NCBI RefSeq assembly: GCF_001509555.1
Contig: NZ_LMAS01000001.1
Coordinates: forward strand, 466,971 to 530,970
Direction: 5' to 3'
From: Bacillus sp. FJAT-29937
Lineage (GTDB): Bacteria; Bacillota; Bacilli; Bacillales; Cytobacillaceae
DNA: 64,000 nt
Shown here: positions 27,247 to 37,955 of the stretch, piece after piece
Numbering within the stretch: position 1 is the first letter of the stretch
Layout of the letters: every line of letters starts with the position of its first letter
Translations under genes and position numbers: made by a program
The notes under the pieces: generated by a model
The model's database searches: none
The model's input: the letters and a program-made list of their open reading frames with translations, nothing else
Told to the model about the DNA's origin: nothing

Positions 27247-28842
27247 CTAATCTTCAGCAATCCAAGTACGCAGAAGCTTTGCAAAATCCTCTGGCTTTTC
27301 CTTTGCCATTTTTTCAAGCTGTTTTTTGCGCATTGTGCTTTCTGTCTCGTGCTCCTCATTCACGTCTGGAACATGAATAGCTTCTTCCACTTCCATTAGT
27401 TCCTGTTCTTCTGCTTTTTGTTTTCTTCTTGCCGTAATAAATAAGAAGATTAATAGACCGATAATAGCAAGAAGCACACCGCCTACAATGTAAGCCCATA
27501 GCGGCAGAACTTGCTTAACATCGTTAGGAAATTCTACTTTTCCATTGAACGGCTGAACTGATACGACGACCTTTTCATTAATCGCTTCTTCCGTTAATTC
27601 ATCAGATCCAGCTTTTTTATCAATTGTCGTACGAACAATCGTGGCAAGAATTTTTGTTATATCATCTATTCTTTCCTGAGGAAGAGAAGCTGGGTCCTCA
27701 GGCTGTGGCGGTTCAACCATGACTTGAATGCCTAAATCTCTGACCTTATATGGGCTCTCAACTATTTCTTTGCGAATTTTATTAACTTCATTATTGATGG
27801 TTTCTTCGATTTTTTCATAATCGCCATTCGCCCCGTTTCCTTCTAAATAAGAAGAACCCGGAACATCTGCAGGATCCTCAGCAGCAGCAAGACCGCCTGC
27901 TTGATCTGCATTTCCTGTAAAGGTTTCCGTTATTTTTTGGGCGCTAATCGCTATGCCAGCCATATTTTCTTCGTCTACCGGAGTGACAAGATTTTCTTCT
28001 CTGTTCTCCTGCGTAAAATCAACGTCAGCCGTCACTGACACAACAACTTTGTCATGTCCCATTAATGTGCCTAACATTCCTTGTACTTGGCGCTGTACAT
28101 CTCGTTCAATTTGCTTTTTAATTTCATGTTGTTCGGCAAATGTTGAGCCAGGTGTAGAATTTTGTTTATTTTTTAAATCAAAGTACTCAAAGAATTGATT
28201 AGTAATGACGATATTATCAGTAGGCAGATTAGGAATACTTTTTGAAACTAAATGATACAGTGCTTGAATTTGGGATTCTTCAAATTGATAACCTGCTTTT
28301 GTATTTAATACAATTGACGCCGATGCTTCTTCAGAAGGATCTTTAACAAATATCCCTTTTTCGGGAAGGTTTATCATAACCTTGGCATCATTAACCCCTT
28401 CAATCCCTTTTATTAAATTGGCTAATTCTGTTTGCATTGTATCTAATTTAATCATTTTAAATTCATTTTCAGTCGTGCCTATCCCAGCGTTCTGACTAAA
28501 AAATGAATAATCGATATTACCGGATTTCGGTATCCCTTCAGCTGCTAGTTCAACTTTAAGTGTATCTACTACTTCCTCGGGCACTTTAATCGTAGTTCCA
28601 CCGTCAGCTATTTCTGATTTGATGCCTCTTCCGTCTAAGCTCTCTTTAATCGTCCCTGTTTCAGAGGGGGTAAGATTGCTATAAAGCGGAACTAGTGTAG
28701 TCCTAGTCGCTAAAAACGAAGCACCAGCAACAATGATGATAAATAAAAGGACGGAACCAAAAAGCAAAGCCTTCTGCTTTTTGGTTCGACTTTGCCAAAA
28801 TTCTTGGACTTTTTCTTTATATTTCCGAAACGATTCTTTCAT
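27247..28842 (-). CDS. fliF: Flagellar MS-ring protein FliF
   Basis: A 531-residue MS-ring subunit. Two membrane helices, at about 26-46 and 445-465, flank the large external ring-building part (NLTPSETGTIKESLDGRGIK and similar). The C-terminal FliG-binding tail ends AKLLRTWIAED. The ATG at 28842 has GGGGG 7 bases upstream. An in-frame extension to 28869 is less likely. Confidence 0.96.
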   Translation of the reverse strand: MKESFRKYKEKVQEFWQSRTKKQKALLFGSVLLFIIIVAGASFLATRTTLVPLYSNLTPSETGTIKESLDGRGIKSEIADGGTTIKVPEEVVDTLKVELAAEGIPKSGNIDYSFFSQNAGIGTTENEFKMIKLDTMQTELANLIKGIEGVNDAKVMINLPEKGIFVKDPSEEASASIVLNTKAGYQFEESQIQALYHLVSKSIPNLPTDNIVITNQFFEYFDLKNKQNSTPGSTFAEQHEIKKQIERDVQRQVQGMLGTLMGHDKVVVSVTADVDFTQENREENLVTPVDEENMAGIAISAQKITETFTGNADQAGGLAAAEDPADVPGSSYLEGNGANGDYEKIEETINNEVNKIRKEIVESPYKVRDLGIQVMVEPPQPEDPASLPQERIDDITKILATIVRTTIDKKAGSDELTEEAINEKVVVSVQPFNGKVEFPNDVKQVLPLWAYIVGGVLLAIIGLLIFLFITARRKQKAEEQELMEVEEAIHVPDVNEEHETESTMRKKQLEKMAKEKPEDFAKLLRTWIAED

Positions 28843-28945
28843 TTCAATCCCCCGGTTATTCTGTCTCACTCTATGGCAGCTAATAACCGCAAACAGAAGT
28901 TTTTAGCCTTAAATAATCTAAATTAAATTAAAAATATTGATTCTG

Positions 28946-29254
28946 CTATACTTGCATTCTCATTGTCTCTTGATAAGCCTCAATTACTTTATTGCGGATT
29001 TCGAGTGTGGCCTGCAATGTAACGCTAGCTTTTTGAGAGGCAATCATGACTTGATGCAAATCAACATTTTCGCCTTTAACGAGCTTCTCAGTCATTTTAT
29101 CTGATTCATTTTGGAGCTTATTTAATTCTTGAATTGAATTTTTAAGTACGGACGCAAAACTCTTGTGAGCTTCGTATGGTGTATATGTATGAATCTGTTT
29201 AGTTTCCTGAGGTCTTAATATATTGCTAACAGAAGGGAATCCGACATTATTCAT
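28946..29254 (-). CDS. fliE: Rod/MS-ring junction protein FliE
   Basis: A 102-residue FliE, which joins the MS ring to the proximal rod. The C-terminal half (VDLHQVMIASQKASVTLQAT, then LEIRNKVIEAYQETMRMQV) is the conserved signature. It starts 13 bases after flgC. Confidence 0.95.
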   Translation of the reverse strand: MNNVGFPSVSNILRPQETKQIHTYTPYEAHKSFASVLKNSIQELNKLQNESDKMTEKLVKGENVDLHQVMIASQKASVTLQATLEIRNKVIEAYQETMRMQV

Positions 29255-29267
29255 TTATACTGCTCCT

Positions 29268-29717
29268 CTATTTCCCAATTTCTAATGCTTTCATCAACAT
29301 GCTTTTGGATGCATTAAGGACGGTCACATTCGCTTCATATGATCGTGTAGCACTAATTAGATCTACCATTTCCCGCAAAGGGTCCACATTCGGCAGCGCT
29401 ACATATCCTTCATCATTTGCATCTGGATGCTCTGGATTGTATACGAGCTTAAACGGTGTTTCGTCCTCAATAATTCTTGTTGCCTTCACTCCATTACCGG
29501 CACTAGAACGATTCATTGCCTTATTTAGAAAGCTTCCGAACTGTCCTTCTTTCGGTTCAAGTACGACCGATTTACGGCGATAAGGCTGCCATTCTCCATT
29601 AACTAGCGTTCCCCTCGTTGATTCCGCATTAGCCATATTCGATGAGATGACATCCATTCTTAATCTTTGAGCTGTTAAAGCAGAAGCAGAATTATTCATG
29701 CTATGAAAAATGGACAT
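29268..29717 (-). CDS. flgC: Flagellar proximal rod protein FlgC
   Basis: A 149-residue rod protein. The N-terminal signature MNNSASALTAQRLRMDVISS, followed by NMANAESTRG, and the C-terminal ATRSYEANVTVLNASKSMLM are diagnostic. It starts 2 bases after flgB and belongs to the rod set with FlgB and FliE. Confidence 0.97.
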   Translation of the reverse strand: MSIFHSMNNSASALTAQRLRMDVISSNMANAESTRGTLVNGEWQPYRRKSVVLEPKEGQFGSFLNKAMNRSSAGNGVKATRIIEDETPFKLVYNPEHPDANDEGYVALPNVDPLREMVDLISATRSYEANVTVLNASKSMLMKALEIGK

Positions 29718-29719
29718 GT

Positions 29720-30115
29720 TTACTTACCTCCCCTAATAACAGTCTGCAAGCTTGAAAACTTACCGCTTATCCGGTCAATAAGCGCATTGTAATAAATTTG
29801 GTTTCCGGCTAAGTCTGTCATTTCATTATCAATATCCACGCTATTTCCGTTATGATTATAAGACACGTTCTTCCGATTAATGATTCCGATATTAGAAAGC
29901 GGGCTGCTTTTAAAGGTAAAATGTCTTTGATCAGTTCGATTAGCTTCTAATGATCGGTTAATTGCTGTTTCCAATGATTGCTTAAAGCTTACGTCTTTTG
30001 CTTTATATCCAGGCGTTGCTTCATTTGCTATATTTTGTGATATAACTTTTTGTTTGAGAGAAGAATAATTTAGACCATTTTCAAGTGTCGTAATTGAATT
30101 AGAAAACAACTTCAT
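29720..30115 (-). CDS. flgB: Flagellar proximal rod protein FlgB
   Basis: A 131-residue rod protein and the first gene of the fla/che operon. The signature VISQNIANEATPGYKAKDVS is clear. A GAGGTG lies 5 bases before the ATG. About 355 bases of apparently noncoding sequence separate it from the codY terminator and must hold the operon promoter(s). Confidence 0.96.
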   Translation of the reverse strand: MKLFSNSITTLENGLNYSSLKQKVISQNIANEATPGYKAKDVSFKQSLETAINRSLEANRTDQRHFTFKSSPLSNIGIINRKNVSYNHNGNSVDIDNEMTDLAGNQIYYNALIDRISGKFSSLQTVIRGGK

Positions 30116-30470
30116 AAATGCACCTCATTATTGCTATTTCCAACGATATACCATTTTTCATTAAATTATGTAGAATTTTGAAGAAAAAGAACATTATATG
30201 TCGCTTACCTTTTATTGTAATGAAAATGAAATAATATGTCTATCATACTTGGGATACTTTTAACATGACCTTCTTCCCATTTTTCATTATAAAAAAAGAA
30301 ACTGCTTAGTGAAACAGCAAATCACTGTAATAAATTACAATTTAACGAACAAAAACCTTTTCTCTATTATTATTTTTCAGGTAAAAAAGTCCTAAGATTT
30401 ATTAAATTATAAATTGTAATAAAAATAAAGAAATTTTTCATTTGATTTACATTTTGTAAAAAATTCGTAA
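30116..30470 (-). promoter_or_regulatory. fla/che operon promoter region (codY-flgB interval)
   Basis: No gene is visible in this AT-rich stretch. On the minus strand a sigma-A-like element TTACAA (30215-30220), 16-base spacer, TATAAT (30193-30198) lies about 80 bases before flgB. A second TATAAT farther upstream (near 30286) lacks a good -35. I find no convincing sigma-D promoter. At 30371-30386 one half of a CodY-box-like sequence (CTGAAAAAT) is present, but the other half is poor (5 mismatches to the 15-base consensus). CodY repression of this operon is known in B. subtilis; here it is inferred. Confidence 0.45.
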
Positions 30471-30500
30471 TAAAAACCCCTTTCTTGTCGAAAGGGGTTT
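30471..30500 (-). terminator. Terminator of codY
   Basis: A perfect 11-bp inverted repeat (AAACCCCTTTC, 5-base loop, GAAAGGGGTTT; arms 30490-30500 and 30474-30484) is followed on the minus strand by a U-run. It lies 11 bases after the codY stop codon, so codY transcription ends before the flagellar operon. Confidence 0.92.
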
Positions 30501-30510
30501 GGTTAAAAAA

Positions 30511-31290
30511 TTAATGAGATTTTAATTTCTCAAGTTCAAATAAAAACTTATCATTTAGGACCTTAATATAGGTTCCTTTCATTCCAAGTGATCTAGATTC
30601 AATCACTCCTGCGCTTTCTAATTTACGTAAAGCATTCACGATTACTGACCTTGTAATCCCAACACGGTCGGCAATTTTTGAAGCTACGAGCAAACCTTCA
30701 CTGCCATTTAGTTCTTCAAAAATATGCTCAATTGCTTCTAATTCACTGTAAGATAATGAGCTAATGGCCATTTGAACAACCGCTTTACTGCGCGCTTCTT
30801 CTTCAATTTCCTCAGCTTTTTCACGTAATATTTCCATGCCAACTACTGTTGCACCATATTCAGCAAGAATTAAATCATCGTCTTGGAATTGATCATTCAA
30901 TCTTGCAAGGATCAGTGTTCCTAAACGCTCTCCACCGCCAATAATTGGAACGATAGTAGTTAGCCCTGTTCTGAAAAGATCTTTATTTTCAACAGGGAAA
31001 GCTGAATATTCACTTTCAACATCAAGGTTTGGCGAAGTCTCCTGTAGATTAAAAAGATTATTCGTATATTCTTCAGGGAATTGGCGATCAGCAAGCATTT
31101 GCTTCATACGGTCATTTTCAATTTGCTGGTTAACTGCAAAACCAAGTAATTTTCCTCGTCTGCTTACAACGAAAATATTGGCAGTAATAACATCACTTAA
31201 TGTCTCAGCCATTTCTTTAAAGTTAACAGGTTTTCCTGCTGCTCTTTGCAGCATTGCATTAATTTTTCTTGTTCTTGATAATAAATCCAT
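30511..31290 (-). CDS. codY: Global nutrient-sensing repressor CodY
   Basis: A 259-residue CodY, identical in length to B. subtilis CodY. It senses branched-chain amino acids through its N-terminal GAF-like domain (about 1-155) and GTP, and binds DNA with the C-terminal winged helix ([20 protein letters not shown]). The region [20 protein letters not shown] is highly conserved. The ATG at 31290 has GGAGG 8 bases upstream; an upstream in-frame start at 31305 would overlap that Shine-Dalgarno. It is the last gene of the xerC-hslV-hslU-codY group. Confidence 0.98.
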   Translation of the reverse strand: MDLLSRTRKINAMLQRAAGKPVNFKEMAETLSDVITANIFVVSRRGKLLGFAVNQQIENDRMKQMLADRQFPEEYTNNLFNLQETSPNLDVESEYSAFPVENKDLFRTGLTTIVPIIGGGERLGTLILARLNDQFQDDDLILAEYGATVVGMEILREKAEEIEEEARSKAVVQMAISSLSYSELEAIEHIFEELNGSEGLLVASKIADRVGITRSVIVNALRKLESAGVIESRSLGMKGTYIKVLNDKFLFELEKLKSH

Positions 31291-31392
31291 TAGTTTTTCC
31301 TCCATTTGCTTAACAAAAAAGCCTTATTCTATTTTATCTTGAAATAATAAAAATTATTTGTCTATCTATTCACATATAACTTAACAAAAAAT

Positions 31393-32799
31393 TTACAATA
31401 TGAATTGACTTAAATCTTTGTTACGGGAAATTGCACCTAATTTCTCTTCAACATATTGAGGAGTAATCGTAATCTTTTCCATTGTTACATCTGGCGCTTC
31501 AAAAGATAAATCTTCAAGCAGCTTTTCCATGATCGTATGAAGACGTCGTGCTCCAATATTGTCGGTATTTTGATTCACTTCAAAGGCAAATTCAGCAATC
31601 CTACGAATAGCATCGTCAGAAAATTCAATTTGTATACCTTCAGTTTCCAATAATGCTTGATATTGTTTAATAAGAGCATTATCTGGCTCAACTAAAATGT
31701 TAAAGAAATCCTCAACGGTCAGCTTCGTTAATTCTACACGGATCGGAAAACGTCCTTGCAGCTCGGGAATTAAATCTGAAGGCTTTGCCATATGAAATGC
31801 TCCAGCGGCCATAAACAGCACGTGATCGGTTTTTACTGTGCCATATTTCGTTACGACTGTAGACCCTTCTACGACTGGCAGAATATCTCTTTGGACACCT
31901 TCACGTGATACGTCAGCAGACGAACCGCCGTTACCCCGGCTTGCAATTTTATCTATTTCGTCAATAAATATGATCCCCGACTGCTCTGCTCGGAAAACAG
32001 CTTCTTGGGTTACTTCATCCATATCTATTAATTTTTGTGCTTCCTCGTTTGTTAGCACCTTTCTTGCTTCACTTACAGTCAGTTTTCTTTTCTTCCGGCG
32101 TTTAGGCATTAACCCGCTTAACGCATCCTGCATATTCATGCCCATTTGTTCCATTCCAGAACCTTGGAGCATATCAAACATGGATGGAGGCTGTTCCTCT
32201 AACTCTACTGTAATATACTCATTTTCAAGTTCACCTAAGGCGAGTTTTTCTTTCACAACCTTACGTTTTGCTTGAATATTCATATCATCTGAAGCTTGTG
32301 AATCTTGATCTGACTGATCATTGCCTCCACCAAAAAGCATTTCCAGTGGATTCTTATAATTGACAGTCTTTTTATTAGAAGGAACTAACATTTCGACGAT
32401 GATTCGATTGGCACTTTCTTCTGCACGTTCCTTCACGCTATTCATCTTTTCTTCTTTCACGAGCCTTACAGATGTTTCTACAAGGTCTCTGACCATTGAT
32501 TCAACATCTCTTCCAACATACCCGACTTCTGTAAATTTCGTTGCTTCAACTTTAATAAAAGGAGCACCTACTAATTTTGCCATTCTGCGGGCAATTTCTG
32601 TTTTACCAACACCTGTGGGCCCGATCATTAATATGTTTTTAGGACTAATTTCATCACGCAGCTTATCATCTAGCAATCCGCGGCGATATCTGTTTCTTAA
32701 TGCTACAGCTACTGCCTTTTTTGCATCCTTTTGGCCAATAATAAATTGATCAAGTTTTTCAACAATTTGGCGGGGTGTTAAATCCGTACCTTTAACCAT
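31393..32799 (-). CDS. hslU: ATP-dependent protease ATPase subunit HslU (ClpY)
   Basis: A 468-residue AAA+ unfoldase. The P-loop is [18 protein letters not shown], the Walker [12 protein letters not shown], and the I domain (about 110-245) is acidic with a Met-rich stretch. The C-terminus LSQFIL inserts into HslV. Together with HslV it forms the CodWX (ClpYQ) protease. It starts 18 bases after hslV. Confidence 0.97.
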   Translation of the reverse strand: MVKGTDLTPRQIVEKLDQFIIGQKDAKKAVAVALRNRYRRGLLDDKLRDEISPKNILMIGPTGVGKTEIARRMAKLVGAPFIKVEATKFTEVGYVGRDVESMVRDLVETSVRLVKEEKMNSVKERAEESANRIIVEMLVPSNKKTVNYKNPLEMLFGGGNDQSDQDSQASDDMNIQAKRKVVKEKLALGELENEYITVELEEQPPSMFDMLQGSGMEQMGMNMQDALSGLMPKRRKKRKLTVSEARKVLTNEEAQKLIDMDEVTQEAVFRAEQSGIIFIDEIDKIASRGNGGSSADVSREGVQRDILPVVEGSTVVTKYGTVKTDHVLFMAAGAFHMAKPSDLIPELQGRFPIRVELTKLTVEDFFNILVEPDNALIKQYQALLETEGIQIEFSDDAIRRIAEFAFEVNQNTDNIGARRLHTIMEKLLEDLSFEAPDVTMEKITITPQYVEEKLGAISRNKDLSQFIL

Positions 32800-32817
32800 C
32801 AGTCAGCTCACCTTCCC

Positions 32818-33360
32818 TTAAAGTTCTTCCACTATAATATTGTGATTCGTGTAAACACATATTTCAGCTGCCATTTCAAGAGAGGCTTTCGCAATTTCTT
32901 TTGCAGTTAAATGATCCCCAGCGTAGCGTTTTAATGACCTTCCTGCTGCTAATGCATAATGCCCGCCGGAGCCAATCGCTAATATTCCATCATCAGGTTC
33001 TATAACCTCCCCGGTGCCAGAAATTAGCAGGAGGCTTTCCGCATTCATAACAATAAGCATTGCTTCAAGCTTATGCATGATCTTATCGCTTCTCCATTGT
33101 TTCGCTAGCTCCACAGCGGCACGCTGCAAATTTCCATTGTATTCTTCCAGCTTGCTTTCAAACATTTCAAATAGTGTGAAGGCATCTGCAACAGAACCTG
33201 CAAAACCGGCAATTACCTTTCCGTTAAATAGCTTCCGAACCTTGCGTGCTGTATGTTTCATGACTACCGCATTTCCGAAGGTCACTTGACCGTCTCCAGC
33301 CATTGCGCAATTCCCCTTGTGGTGCACAGCGAAAATAGTTGTTGCATGAAATTGAGACAT
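32818..33360 (-). CDS. hslV: ATP-dependent protease peptidase subunit HslV (ClpQ)
   Basis: A 180-residue proteasome-like peptidase. The N-terminus is [20 protein letters not shown]. Compared with the Thr-first enterobacterial protein, there are five extra residues before the TTI motif, so after Met removal the first residue is Ser, as in B. subtilis ClpQ. That suggests a serine nucleophile. The motifs [20 protein letters not shown] and [11 protein letters not shown] are typical. Cotranscribed with xerC and hslU. Confidence 0.96.
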   Translation of the reverse strand: MSQFHATTIFAVHHKGNCAMAGDGQVTFGNAVVMKHTARKVRKLFNGKVIAGFAGSVADAFTLFEMFESKLEEYNGNLQRAAVELAKQWRSDKIMHKLEAMLIVMNAESLLLISGTGEVIEPDDGILAIGSGGHYALAAGRSLKRYAGDHLTAKEIAKASLEMAAEICVYTNHNIIVEEL

Positions 33361-33430
33361 TCTTATATCCTCCTTTGCCGTTTATACGTAAACTACTTTT
33401 TACAAATTCAAGTTTTCGTAAATCTGTAAA

Positions 33431-34333
33431 TTATGCTCTTGGATGATGTGCTAAATAAGAATTTCTTAAATATTCCGAAGTAACATGCGTATATACTTGT
33501 GTCGATGATAGAAAGGCATGGCCTAACAATTCTTGGACGGTTCTCATATCGGCTCCATTAGCTAATAAATGTGTGGCAAATGAATGTCGAAGCATATGCG
33601 GATGAATTTTGCCATTTAAAGACGATCGTTCAATTAATTTACTGAGAATATGCCTGATCCCTCGAGGTGTTAATGGTCTTCCTCTGCTATTCAGAAATAC
33701 ATAATCATTCGGGGCTTCCTTTGTCAGCAAGCTTCTGCGACCGTTATTTATGTAATATTCTAAGGCATCCTGTGCAAAGCTTCCAAAAGGGATATACCTT
33801 TGCTTATTGCCCTTTCCATGAACTAGAACAGTTGATAAGTACATATCAATATCATTTAATTGAATATTGCTGCATTCGCCTACGCGCATACCTGTAGCGT
33901 ATAGAAGCTCTAATAAAGCTTTATTTCTTTGCCCTAATATCGTTTCCGTTTCACATGCATTAAATAACTCATTCAATTCTTCCTCATAAAAAAATTCCGG
34001 AAGCTTTTTTTCAAGCCTTGGAATGGAAGCTAGTGCAAAAGGGTTTTCAGTGACTATTTTCTCTCTGACAAGGAATTTAAAAAAACTTCGCAAACAAGAA
34101 ATTTTTCTAGCTACCGTTTTTCTTGCAAATCTTCTTTCATAAAGCTTTGTAAGATAAATACGGACATCAGAATACTCTACATCCTGCAAATTGTCTATTG
34201 CTTGTTCATTGATGAACAAAAAAAATTCGTTAATATCCTGTTGATAATACTCAATAGTATATTGTGAATAGTTTTTTTCAATTTGTAAATATTCAATAAA
34301 CATCTTTAACGAATTGTTCACATTTTGGTCCAT
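33431..34333 (-). CDS. xerC: Tyrosine recombinase XerC (CodV)
   Basis: A 300-residue integrase-family recombinase that resolves chromosome dimers with XerD/RipX at dif. The N-terminal SAM-like domain (about 1-95) precedes the catalytic domain. The catalytic residues are in ATGMRVGEC (Arg), HPHMLRHSFATHLL (His and Arg) and STQVYTHV (Tyr). It lies directly before hslV-hslU-codY, as in the B. subtilis cod operon, which is why it is not taken as part of a mobile element. A long hairpin precedes its ribosome-binding site. Confidence 0.96.
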   Translation of the reverse strand: MDQNVNNSLKMFIEYLQIEKNYSQYTIEYYQQDINEFFLFINEQAIDNLQDVEYSDVRIYLTKLYERRFARKTVARKISCLRSFFKFLVREKIVTENPFALASIPRLEKKLPEFFYEEELNELFNACETETILGQRNKALLELLYATGMRVGECSNIQLNDIDMYLSTVLVHGKGNKQRYIPFGSFAQDALEYYINNGRRSLLTKEAPNDYVFLNSRGRPLTPRGIRHILSKLIERSSLNGKIHPHMLRHSFATHLLANGADMRTVQELLGHAFLSSTQVYTHVTSEYLRNSYLAHHPRA

Positions 34334-34347
34334 TCATTTTCACCTCA

Positions 34348-34386
34348 CAAGGGCTTCTAAATAGTATCATATTTTAGAAGCCCTTG
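34348..34386 (-). other. Long hairpin between trmFO and xerC
   Basis: A perfect 14-bp inverted repeat (CAAGGGCTTCTAAA at 34348-34361 and its complement at 34373-34386, loop of 11) starts right after the trmFO stop codon. It ends 2 bases before the xerC Shine-Dalgarno GAGGTG. Neither strand shows a U-run after it, so it is not a standard terminator. Confidence 0.7.
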
Positions 34387-34389
34387 CAA

Positions 34390-35703
34390 TTAAATTCCCT
34401 TACTTTTCACAAAGTTCTGAATTGTTTCCAACGCACGGTTTGCATGCTGCTCATTACGTTCTTTTTTTCCTCTAATTTTGACAGGAAGTTCAGGCAGCAG
34501 CCCAAAGTTGGCATTCATTGGCTGAAAGCTTTTCTCATTAGCGGATGTGATATATCTTGCCATACTTCCGATGACGGTTTCATGTGGAAATTCTACAAGA
34601 TCTTCACCATCCAATAATCTCGCTGCGTTTATCCCTGCTGCCAATCCGCTCGCTGCAGATTCAACATAGCCTTCCACACCCGTCATTTGCCCTGCAAAAA
34701 ATAAATCTTCCCTGTTAATAAATTGATACGTAGGCTTCAATACTTTTGGGGAATTGATAAACGTATTACGATGCATAACTCCATAGCGGACAATTTCGGC
34801 GTTTTCTAATCCCGGAATTAATTGAATAACCTCTTTTTGCGGACCCCATTTTAAGTGTGTTTGAAATCCGACAATATTATATAATGTTCCTGCTGCATCA
34901 TCCTGACGAAGCTGAACGACTGCATATGGTCTTTTCCCCGTTTTTGGATCCTCTAAACCAACAGGCTTCATCGGGCCAAAAAGCATTGTTTTCTTCCCTC
35001 TGTTAGCCATAACCTCAACTGGCATACAGCCTTCAAAAAAGATTTCCTTTTCGAATTCTTTTAATGGAACGGTTTCAGCGCTTATTAAGGCTTCATAAAA
35101 TGTATTAAATTCCTCTTCTGTCATCGGGCAGTTTAAATAGGCGGCTTCTCCTTTATCATAGCGTGATTTAAGGTAAACCTTATCCATATTAATCGATTCT
35201 TTTTCAATAATTGGTGCTGCCGCATCATAGAAATATAAGTATTCCTCACCTGACAACTCCTTAAGCTTCAAAGATAATGCTTCGCTTGTTAATGGTCCTG
35301 TCGAGATGATCGTAGTACCTTCAGGAATATCAGTAACTTCTTCTTGAATGACTGTCACATTTGGATGATTCTTCACTTTATCTGTTACTCGGGCTGCAAA
35401 TTCATGGCGATCAACAGCTAAGGCCCCTCCAGCGGGTACAGCACTTGCATCAGCTGATTCAATAATAATTGAATTTAACTTTCTCATCTCTTCTTTGAGA
35501 ACTCCTACCGCATTCGTCAGCGTATTTGCGCGCAGCGAATTGCTGCAAACAAGTTCCGCGAATTTATCTGTGTGATGAGCAGGTGTTTGCCTCACAGGTC
35601 TCATCTCATAAAGCCTTACTTGAATCCCTCTATTAGCAAGCTGCCATGCTGCTTCACTTCCAGCTAACCCAGCACCTATTACATTTACTGTTTTTTCCTT
35701 CAT
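34390..35703 (-). CDS. trmFO: Folate-dependent tRNA uridine-54 methyltransferase TrmFO (Gid)
   Basis: A 437-residue flavoprotein that forms ribothymidine at position 54 of tRNA with methylene-tetrahydrofolate. The N-terminal FAD motif [20 protein letters not shown] is followed by [13 protein letters not shown]. Further conserved blocks are [30 protein letters not shown] and [20 protein letters not shown]. It has its own probable promoter in the topA-trmFO spacer and precedes xerC. Confidence 0.97.
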   Translation of the reverse strand: MKEKTVNVIGAGLAGSEAAWQLANRGIQVRLYEMRPVRQTPAHHTDKFAELVCSNSLRANTLTNAVGVLKEEMRKLNSIIIESADASAVPAGGALAVDRHEFAARVTDKVKNHPNVTVIQEEVTDIPEGTTIISTGPLTSEALSLKLKELSGEEYLYFYDAAAPIIEKESINMDKVYLKSRYDKGEAAYLNCPMTEEEFNTFYEALISAETVPLKEFEKEIFFEGCMPVEVMANRGKKTMLFGPMKPVGLEDPKTGKRPYAVVQLRQDDAAGTLYNIVGFQTHLKWGPQKEVIQLIPGLENAEIVRYGVMHRNTFINSPKVLKPTYQFINREDLFFAGQMTGVEGYVESAASGLAAGINAARLLDGEDLVEFPHETVIGSMARYITSANEKSFQPMNANFGLLPELPVKIRGKKERNEQHANRALETIQNFVKSKGI

Positions 35704-35739
35704 TTTCTAACCTCCACGTTTCAAAAACATAGCTATCTT

Positions 35740-35769
35740 ACTTTACACCTAATCAATATCATTTTGCAA
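35740..35769 (-). promoter_or_regulatory. Possible promoter of trmFO
   Basis: On the minus strand TTGCAA (35764-35769), an 18-base spacer and TAAAGT (35740-35745) lie about 37 bases before the trmFO ATG and downstream of the topA terminator. Both boxes deviate from consensus, so the call is tentative. Confidence 0.4.
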
Positions 35770-35845
35770 TTAAACAATACGAGGATTTATGATTTTTTCT
35801 ATTATCATTCCCTTAATATCCTAAAATGAGGAAGATTTCAGTTTC

Positions 35846-35878
35846 CATAAGAAAAGAGTGAGCCAATAGCCCACCCTT
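35846..35878 (-). terminator. Terminator of topA
   Basis: A 10-bp stem with two G-U pairs (AAGGGTGGGC at 35869-35878 with GCTCACTCTT at 35854-35863, 5-base loop) overlaps the topA stop codon. A U-rich run follows on the minus strand. Confidence 0.75.
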
Positions 35879-37952
35879 AACCTTGCTTCTCTTCCTTGTA
35901 ATCACATTCAATGCATTGAACTTGAACACCCTTTTTCAGCTTCTTCTCAATTAGCAGATTCTCGCATTTTGGACAGCTTCGTGGTAAAGGCTTATCCCAA
36001 GAAATAAAGTCACATTCAGGGAAACGGTCACAGCCATAAAAAATTCGCCGTTTTTTGCTTTTTCTTTCTATAATATTTCCCTCTTTACACTTCGGACATG
36101 TAACACCAATCTCTTTAACAATTGGTTTTGTATTTCTGCAATCAGGGAAATTGCTGCAAGCCATAAATTTACCATATCGACCCATTTTAAAGACCATTGG
36201 GTTCCCACATTGTTCACAGTCTTCTCCTGCAGGCTCATCTTTAATTTCAATCTCTTGCATTTCTTTTTCTGCTATTTCTAGATGTTTTTCAAAATCAACG
36301 TAAAAATTATTGATAATTTCTATCCAATTTACTTTACCTTCTTCAACATAATCCAAATCTTTTTCCATCTTGGCGGTAAATTCAACATCTAGAATATCCG
36401 GGAAAAATTCATAAATTAACTCATGAACAATTTCCCCCAGCTCAGTTGGGATGAATCGCTTATTATCTAAAGCAACATATCCACGCTTTTGAATAGTATC
36501 GAGAGTCGGCGCAAATGTGGAAGGGCGTCCAATCCCTAGCTCTTCAAGAGTTTTCACTAATCGGGCTTCGGTATATCTTGGAGGAGGCTGCGTGAAATGC
36601 TGTTTAGGGTCAATATCCTTTTTATTGACCTCATCACCCTCATTTAGGTCTGGAAGCATTTTATCTTTTTCTTCAGCCTGATCATCAGTACCTTCAACAT
36701 ACACTTTCATAAATCCAGGGAATTTCACCTTAGATCCCGTTGCCCTAAAAATAACATCGCCATTCATTAAGTCTACACTCATCGTATCCATAACGGCTGG
36801 GGCCATTTGACTTGCTACAAATCGTTCCCAAATCAACCTATACAATCGCAGCTGATCTCTTGAGAGAAACTCTTTTAAACTAGCTGGCTCTTTCGCTACA
36901 CTTGTCGGTCTGATTGCCTCATGGGCGTCTTGAGTATTCGATTTCTTTTTATCTTTCTTTTTATCAACCTGCAAAAAATTCTTGCCATAAGCCTCTTCGA
37001 TAAATTGGGAAGCTTCCCCTTGAGCCACTTCTGAAATTCGAGTAGAATCCGTTCTCATATACGTAATTAAACCGACTGTTCCCTCTTTGCCAAGGTCGAT
37101 TCCTTCATAAAGCTGCTGGGCTATCATCATTGTTTTTTTCGCCCGGAAATTTAATTTCCTAGCTGCTTCCTGCTGAAGTGACGAAGTAGTAAATGGAGCA
37201 GCAGGATTCCTTTTACGTTCTTTTTTTGTAACTGATGTTACTTTAAATTTATTCCCTTTCATCTTGCTTAATACAAGTTCAACATCTTCTTTTGATTTTA
37301 GTTCAAGCCTCTTGGTCCCTATTCCATAGAAAGATGCTTCAAAGCTGTCTTTGCCTTTTAGGAAATCACCTTCAATGGACCAATACTCCTCAGGTTCAAA
37401 AGCTTTAATTTCTTTTTCCCTGTCAATAATTAAACGAACTGCTACAGATTGAACTCTTCCGGCACTTAAGCCCTTTTTTACTTTTTTCCATAATAAAGGG
37501 CTAATATTATATCCGACGAGTCTATCAAGCAGCCGCCGCGCTTGCTGGGAATCAACGAGATCCATATTAATAGGTCTAGGATGTTTAAACGATTCTTTGA
37601 TCGCATCCTTCGTTATTTCATTAAAGACAACTCGGCAATCAGAGGAAATATCCATATTAAGGCTATGTGCCAAGTGCCAGGCAATAGCCTCACCCTCACG
37701 GTCGGGGTCAGCTGCGAGATAAATTTTCTTTGCCTTTTTTGCAGCTGTCTTTAATTCCTTCAATACAGGGCCTTTTCCGCGGATTGTAATATATTTTGGC
37801 TCGTACTGATTTTCTATGTCAACACCCATCTGACTTTTCGGAAGATCTCTAACATGTCCCATGGATGCTTTTACTTTATATTTTTTTCCAAGATAACGCT
37901 CAATCGTTTTCGCCTTTGCCGGCGATTCAACGATTACTAAAAACTCAGACAT
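35877..37952 (-). CDS. topA: DNA topoisomerase I
   Basis: A 691-residue type IA topoisomerase that relaxes negative supercoils, the same length as in B. subtilis. The TOPRIM domain shows [20 protein letters not shown] and [17 protein letters not shown]. The catalytic tyrosine is in [14 protein letters not shown]. Three C-terminal Cys4 zinc modules begin [16 protein letters not shown] and CPKCENLL. The ATG at 37952 has AGGAGG 7 bases upstream; the TTG one codon earlier is less likely. Confidence 0.98.
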   Translation of the reverse strand: MSEFLVIVESPAKAKTIERYLGKKYKVKASMGHVRDLPKSQMGVDIENQYEPKYITIRGKGPVLKELKTAAKKAKKIYLAADPDREGEAIAWHLAHSLNMDISSDCRVVFNEITKDAIKESFKHPRPINMDLVDSQQARRLLDRLVGYNISPLLWKKVKKGLSAGRVQSVAVRLIIDREKEIKAFEPEEYWSIEGDFLKGKDSFEASFYGIGTKRLELKSKEDVELVLSKMKGNKFKVTSVTKKERKRNPAAPFTTSSLQQEAARKLNFRAKKTMMIAQQLYEGIDLGKEGTVGLITYMRTDSTRISEVAQGEASQFIEEAYGKNFLQVDKKKDKKKSNTQDAHEAIRPTSVAKEPASLKEFLSRDQLRLYRLIWERFVASQMAPAVMDTMSVDLMNGDVIFRATGSKVKFPGFMKVYVEGTDDQAEEKDKMLPDLNEGDEVNKKDIDPKQHFTQPPPRYTEARLVKTLEELGIGRPSTFAPTLDTIQKRGYVALDNKRFIPTELGEIVHELIYEFFPDILDVEFTAKMEKDLDYVEEGKVNWIEIINNFYVDFEKHLEIAEKEMQEIEIKDEPAGEDCEQCGNPMVFKMGRYGKFMACSNFPDCRNTKPIVKEIGVTCPKCKEGNIIERKSKKRRIFYGCDRFPECDFISWDKPLPRSCPKCENLLIEKKLKKGVQVQCIECDYKEEKQG

Positions 37953-37955
37953 CAA

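Noticed and set aside
30371-30386. Definite CodY-binding site
   Set aside because: Only one half matches; five mismatches overall make it indistinguishable from chance in AT-rich DNA.
33431-34333. Integrase of a mobile element
   Set aside because: The tyrosine recombinase is in the conserved xerC(codV)-hslV-hslU-codY order with no attachment repeats or phage genes nearby.
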